Positions 59,099-64,000 of a stretch of 64,000 nucleotides of DNA are shown here, piece after piece; position 1 is the first letter of the stretch; the number at the start of each line of letters is the position of its first letter. Location of the stretch: assembly GCA_963969395.1 (NCBI GenBank), contig OZ017797.1:35960001-36024000 (forward strand). The letters run 5' to 3'. The notes under the pieces were generated by a model. It was not told the DNA's origin and made no database searches. It was given only the letters and a program-made list of their open reading frames with translations. The position numbers and the translations under genes were made by a program. This stretch comes from Pseudoscleropodium purum. Its lineage: Eukaryota; Streptophyta; Bryopsida; Hypnales; Brachytheciaceae.

Positions 59099-60198
59099 CT
59101 AGTGTTGTTCAATGTTTTGTAGCATCTGCCACATGTTTGGGTTGACTTCTTGTCCTCTAGTAGTAATTATGGATGGTTGGGAATTGGAACATTCTCCTTT
59201 TTCATATTCACTTTGCAATCTTTGTTGGTCTCTTCTTCCTTTTTGGATATTTGGTTGTTTTGTGATTTTGGAATTGTCGTGTCGATACTTTCGCATCATT
59301 TGTATCCTCATTATTTGATTTTCGGCTTCACCCCGTCGTAAATCTACCTCTTCTAGTTGTTGTAAGCAATGTGCTAGCATTGTATAAACTGATAGAATCC
59401 TTTGATGTCCTTGTGGTTGAGTTTCTAGATATTTGATGGGAAGTATGCCTCTGTCCCATATACTAGTAAGAAGGGACTATGACGAGTAGTTACTTTGTAT
59501 GCTGTCCGGTATGCCCACAATGCAAAAAATAACCTTTAGTCCCAATCTATTTGGTTGGTGTTTACTATTTCGGTTAGGACTGCTTTTAAGACTTTATTTG
59601 TAGATTCTGCTTGTCCATTGCCTTGAGGATAATATGGAGTTGATTTTTGATTGTGAATCATGAATTCTGTAGTAAGAAGTTGGATTGTTGTGTTGAGAAA
59701 ATGGATACCTTGATCACTGATTATCTCCAATGGACATCCATAGCGAGTTATTATTTCTTCATATAAAAACTTAGCTGTTAATTGGGCAATATTGTCTTTC
59801 AAAGCCCTAGCTTCCACCCATTTGGAGGTATAATTGGTAGCTGTGATTATATATCTATTAGCTGTGGTTTTTGTTGGTGGGTGTACTGGCCCAATGAAGT
59901 CAATTCCCCACCTTTGGAAAATCTCTAGTGGAAAAACGGGGTGTAAAGGATTTTTTCCTTTTCTAGGTTTACTACTATTCCTTTGGCAAATGTCACATTT
60001 TTTGCAATAATTGTGTACATCCTTTCGTAAATCAGGCCACCAGTACAAGGCTATTAAAATCTTATGTAATGTTATAGTAGAGGAGAAATGTCTTCCAGCT
60101 AGACCTCCATGGGCTTCTGCAATAATCGCTTTAGTTATTGGTCCTACTACAAAGATTCTAGGTAATGAATCTAAGCATATTTTTATCAATCTTTCCAT
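59099..60198 (-). pseudogene. Ty3/gypsy integrase (zinc finger and DDE core)
   Basis: 60198-59536 holds the HHCC finger (H30 and H37, then CDIC at C68 and C71) and the DDE core: D100 in WGIDFIGPV, D162 in IISDQGIHF, E198 in NGQAESTNK, with the canonical 35 residues between the second Asp and Glu. All catalytic residues are present. The frame closes at 59536 and the linker is in another frame from 59380, so a frameshift lies between. The enzyme would insert element DNA into the genome. Motif style points to a non-chromoviral plant gypsy (Tat/Athila side). Confidence 0.88.
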
Positions 60199-60222
60199 TT
60201 CATCTAGGTGATAAGGTCGACT

Positions 60223-61641
60223 TCATATCACTATTTGACGACAAATGTTGAGAGGTATTTCCATCAGTATTCTTCCAATTTGGAGGTAATCAATTATTGG
60301 TTTTCTCCAATCATAAAATGGAAAATTTTCGTCTTGTTGGGGTGTAACTTGTACCATGAACAAGCTTGCATTTGGAAATGAGTCTGGTATTCCTATAGCT
60401 ACTTCACCATTATTAATCCTTGAAAGATGGTTAGCTACTACATGTTGTTTGCCTAGTTTATGTACAATCTCAAAATTATATTTTTGGAGTAGCAACATCC
60501 ATCTAGCTATTCTTCTGGACACGATGGTTCTATTGACTAGGTGTAGTAGGGCCTCGTGGTCCACATAGAATATAAAATGGTTAGCTAGTAAGTAATGACG
60601 AAACTTGTGTAATGAATAAACCAAGGCTAGGGCCTTCCGTTCTATTGTTGAGTTATTTCTTTCAACTTGATTGAGTAACCAACTTGCATAGAATATAGGT
60701 GAATTGGTTTTTCCATCAATATTTTGTGCCAACACACTACCAATTGCCTCGTTGGATGCATCACAATGTACGTGGAATTCTTTGTTCCAATTAGGCATAA
60801 TTAGAATTGGAGTTTGGGTTAATTTGGCTTTAATCAGTTCAAATGCTTCTTGGCACTTCTTATCCCAGTGGAATTTGATAGTCAATTTTGTGAGATTGGC
60901 CAAGGGTTGTATAATTTTTGCAAAATCCTTGATGAACCTTCGGTGATAACTAGCTGATCCCAAAAACTGATGTACCTCCTTCATGTTGGTAGGTGGAAGA
61001 AGTATTTGAATTGTTTCAATCTTTGTAGGATCTACTAGTATTCCTTCTTTGCAAATAATATGTTCAAGTAATGTACTTGAACTTACTACAAACATGCACT
61101 TTTCTAGGTTTAGACTGATTTTGGTCTCTCGACACTTTTCTAAGCATTTTCGAAGATGCTCGAAGTACATGGCTTTACTGCCATAGACGGTGAAGTCATT
61201 TAGGAATACTTGCATAAATATATTTATAAATTCAACAAATGTTTGCATTATTGCCTGTTGAAAAGTTGCCGGTGCACATTTTAATCCAAATAGCATTACA
61301 CGGTAAGCAAATGGTCCCTACTCTGTAATAAAGTAGGTCTTGAGTTGATCCTATAAAGCCATGAGGATTTGATTGTACCCACTGAACCCATCAAGTGGGG
61401 AGTACATTTCATGTCCTGCCACTGCTTCTAATACTTGGTCAGTGAATGGTAGTGGAAAAGGATCTATTTTTGTGACCCTATTTAATTTTCGATAATCGAC
61501 GCATACTCGAAGTTTGCCATTTTTCTTTGGAACCATCACGATGGATGATAACCATTCAATTTCCTTAACTGGATAAATGAACCCTACTTTTAGTAACTTA
61601 TCAATTTCTACTTTGACTTTGGCGGCATATTTTGGGTTCAT
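60223..61641 (-). pseudogene. Ty3/gypsy reverse transcriptase and RNase H, catalytically damaged
   Basis: 61641-61351 has VPKKNGKLRVCVDYRKLNRV and YSPLDGFSGYNQI; 61296-60223 continues in the same frame after a short stop-containing gap. The RT active site, normally (F/Y)xDDF, reads FLNDF (Asn codon 61200-61198), an Asp-to-Asn change expected to kill polymerase activity. RNase H shows HVHCDASNEAIGSVLAQ, ERKALALVYSLHKFRHYLL and YVDHEALLHLV, but the final Asp of VVADxLSR is Asn (VVANHLSR). Order and spacing are normal for gypsy pol. Confidence 0.9.
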
Positions 61642-62640
61642 TCAATACATGGCTTGTCTCACTGGATACGCATTAGGCATGAGTTCAATACGATGTTCAC
61701 ATATATGTGTTGGTATTTCCTTAAGGTCTTTGTAACTCCATGCAAATACATCCTTGAACTCTTGTAGGAGTTCAACTAGTTCTTTCTTGAATTCCACTTC
61801 GAGATTCTTGCAGATGCGTACATTGTGAGGCTTTTCTACCGTTCCCAAGTTAACTTCTTGTACTTGGTCTTTATCTTGTATAGTCCATTTGGCAATGTCT
61901 TTGCCTTGAACTGATATTGATACTGGAGTATCATCAACAATGAGTGTACCTTCCTTTTGGTCATAGAAATGGGATGGGTATTTGAGGGGTGCATTTGTTA
62001 CTTTATCATATTCAGGTATCCTATTTTTTCCTATTTTTGAGGGTGGATTTTCCATAGATAATAACTTTGGTTCCGTTGCCTGACAGTCGTAAGAGAACAT
62101 CTCTTTGAGCCCTATGAGTTCAATGTCTGCAATAGGTTGGAGAGATGGTACGCTTTGGTATACTACTTGTTCTTTATGGTCTATTAATCCCCCTGTCCAG
62201 TCGTAGCATTCAATTTGGACTAGTCTTTTTGAGGGTGGTGGACATGGGATCCGCCTAGTGCTGATTTTCTTCTCTTTTGTTTTATATACCAATGTAATGG
62301 TATCCTTTGCCCAATCTTGTCTTGTATTTGCTTGTTTAAGCCAAGGTCTACCAAGCAACATGGTATAACTACCAGATTTGGACTCCATCTTCATCATTGT
62401 AGCTGTGATGTTATATCGGAAACCTCCTACTTCAATTCGGAGATCTCGTATGATTCCTAAAGGTGTTACCTTCCTTTGGTTTGCCATTTTAATAGTAAAT
62501 AGGGCTGGTTCTAGTTTTCGATATCCCAATTTCTAATAGAGTTCTTCGGTAATAATATTTACTCCAAAGCCTCTGTCTAATAGGACGTTGTGTATGGTGT
62601 AATATTTGATACGAGCTGTTATTACTGGCATTTCCATATC
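61642..62640 (-). pseudogene. Ty3/gypsy protease and RT entry region
   Basis: Same frame as RT. The retropepsin active-site loop near 62555-62590 reads LLDRGFGVNIITEEL where relatives have a D-G-(G/S)-type loop such as LLDGGSGVNI; the change from GGS to RGF would disable it. A TAG follows at 62535. Further on, SGSYTMLLGRPWLKQA (near 62350) is the conserved post-protease motif, and HICEHRIELMPNAYPVRQAMY leads into RT. Flap and C-terminal elements are otherwise recognisable. Confidence 0.82.
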
Positions 62641-62646
62641 AAAGTC

Positions 62647-63998
62647 TTAGGTTTTGACGTGGCATACCTTAGTTGGTCTATTTGTTGTTAAATTTGTTGA
62701 GAGGAATGCCTCCATTACTTGTTGTTTACAATACGGAGCTATTTCTAAGAGTTGCCCTATGGTGATATTTGCTTTGGTTCTTTTTAGCACCTCATGTATA
62801 ATTTTGGTTTGTTTTATCTCCATATCCTTATGGGATTTGCTCTTAATAATATTCGAGACTGATTTTAGTTTTCTAGTCCTTTTTGGTTCTTCTTCTTCTT
62901 CATTTGGCCTTTCCTCTGGTTCTAGAGGCACCAATTGTTCTTCTTGAAGTGTTTCCCCTAATTCTTCTTGTAATTTTTGGATATCCTAGGTCACTTGTTG
63001 GTGTACCCTATGTTCATCCTCCCATTCCTTAGATGCTCGTTTCCAGAGTTCTCCAAACTCCACTGCTTCTGGATGTCCTCCATTAGCCTCATTCTTGCTG
63101 TCACTCTCTTCACTACTGCTACTGGTAGATTCTTCTTCATTCTCTAGTTGTTATTTTTGTGCCCTTGTCATTGCATAGACATCTGGGGCTATCATATTGG
63201 AGGCAATTGTTGGCTTTTCACCCCCCTGTGTTCCTCTCACCTCTTCTTGGTGTTGTTTCCAGAGGAAACACTCTTTTTTAATATGCCCTTTCTTATGGCA
63301 ATAATAACAATCATTGGGATGGCCTTCCCTTGGTTCCATACTTGAATAGGTGCGTCTTGGCTCATCTCTAAATCTCCTATCTTCAAGTCTGGATCTATAT
63401 TGATCCTCAAATTGATTTGCTTGTCTATTATAGTCATTTCTTCTTCCATTGTATGGATTACCTCTTCCTCTATATTCTCTCCGATATGGGTATCTTTCTT
63501 GTTTGTACTTCTATGATTCATTGTTTTTAGGCGGTCCTTGATCTCGATTTCCAAATTCCCTTCCATTCTCTGCCCTTCTCATGTTGTTCTACTAGAGTTG
63601 GATTTGATTAATAGCTGGTTTTCCCTCTTGGTATCGTCGATTGTAAGTGCATTCATTGGTGTGATGTGTATTTGTATTGCAAATTGTTCAATACTTTGTT
63701 TGACATTTTGTAGGCAAATGTCCTTCATTGTGGCAAATTTTGCAAATTACTCCATTACAAAATTTCTGTTGGTTTGCCGATAGTTGAGCCATTTTTTCTT
63801 GTAGTTCTTTCAAAACATCTTTTTCTTTGAACTTCTTCTTTTTGTTTTTCTTATTTCTCTTTACCTTCTCATCATTTGAGTCACTACTTGATTCATTTGA
63901 ATCTATCTCGAAATCTTCTTTTCCTTTCTTATGGAATCCTAATTCTAACTTCTTGGCAGATGCTAAAGCGTTTTCTAAAGTATCTGTAGGTAGCATAA
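62647..63998 (-). pseudogene. Ty3/gypsy Gag C-terminal half with three zinc knuckles
   Basis: The frame (shared with pol) enters from beyond the window. A Lys/Asp/Ser-rich stretch is followed by CCHC knuckle 1 (CKICHNEGHLPTKC, 63703-63744). Knuckle 2 (63649-63690) has its first Cys codon turned into TGA, leaving TICNTNTHHTNEC. An Arg/Gly/Tyr-rich basic linker follows (RREYRGRGNPYNGRRNDY), then knuckle 3 (CYYCHKKGHIKKEC, 63268-63309). After that come acidic Ser/Glu-rich and Glu-rich linkers (62934-62647) leading to protease. The knuckles package element RNA in the virus-like particle. In-frame stops at 63688, near 63510 and 63148 and others show the copy is dead. Confidence 0.82.
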
Positions 63999-64000
63999 GG

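Noticed and set aside
63237..63566. 109-codon minus-strand ORF in the gag region
   Set aside because: Out of frame with the gag zinc knuckles; the true frame is the one carrying RREYRGRGNPYNG and the third knuckle.

Overview
The window is nuclear DNA of a seed plant. A gymnosperm (conifer-like) genome is the best guess but not proven. The signs are one intact plant lectin receptor kinase gene, its broken paralogue, and tens of kilobases of AT-rich intergenic DNA filled with decayed LTR retrotransposons and small inverted-repeat elements. I saw no tRNA, rRNA, CRISPR array or bacterial-type operon.

Layout. 1-941: a GC-rich Ty3/gypsy pol fragment with a fungal-type look, ending abruptly at a 907 bp terminal-inverted-repeat element (942-1848). 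1849-36900: mostly AT-rich DNA. It holds several copies of a ~0.95 kb element flanked by TTAA (family A: 2339-3279, 6159-7126, a head-to-head pair at 26298-28227, a partial copy at 35520-35900), a shattered Ty1/copia element (8041-14366), a second dispersed repeat (family B: 10840, 14990 and 19380), a zinc-knuckle ORF remnant (20278-21227), and a duplicated decayed gene of unknown family (22930-24880 and 30340-31560).

36930-41043 (minus strand): an apparently intact two-exon L-type lectin receptor-like kinase of 735 aa. Its 1.9 kb intron carries another family A copy. 41044-42300 is its more GC-balanced upstream region. 42300-48400 is AT-rich repeat debris.

49027-64000 is a nested transposon stack. 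A second lectin-kinase gene (plus strand, head-to-head with the first) is a pseudogene cut at 50028 by a minus-strand Ty1/copia element. That copia element carries a 588 bp CACTA element (3 bp target duplication TGG) and a 205 bp hAT-type MITE (8 bp target duplication ACCAAGTT). It is then broken at about 53308 by a large minus-strand Ty3/gypsy element running past the window end. The gypsy element has an LTR, a polypurine tract, and a gag-protease-RT-RNase H-integrase frame inactivated by point mutations. It has two integrase C-terminal (GPY/F-like) modules in tandem and, downstream of integrase, a very long extra coding region of about 1.3 kilocodons: a globular N-terminal part, a long charged low-complexity middle and a globular C-terminal part. 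These last two traits are the most unusual things in the window.

Only the lectin receptor kinase looks like a working host gene. Everything else is mobile DNA, its debris, or broken gene copies.
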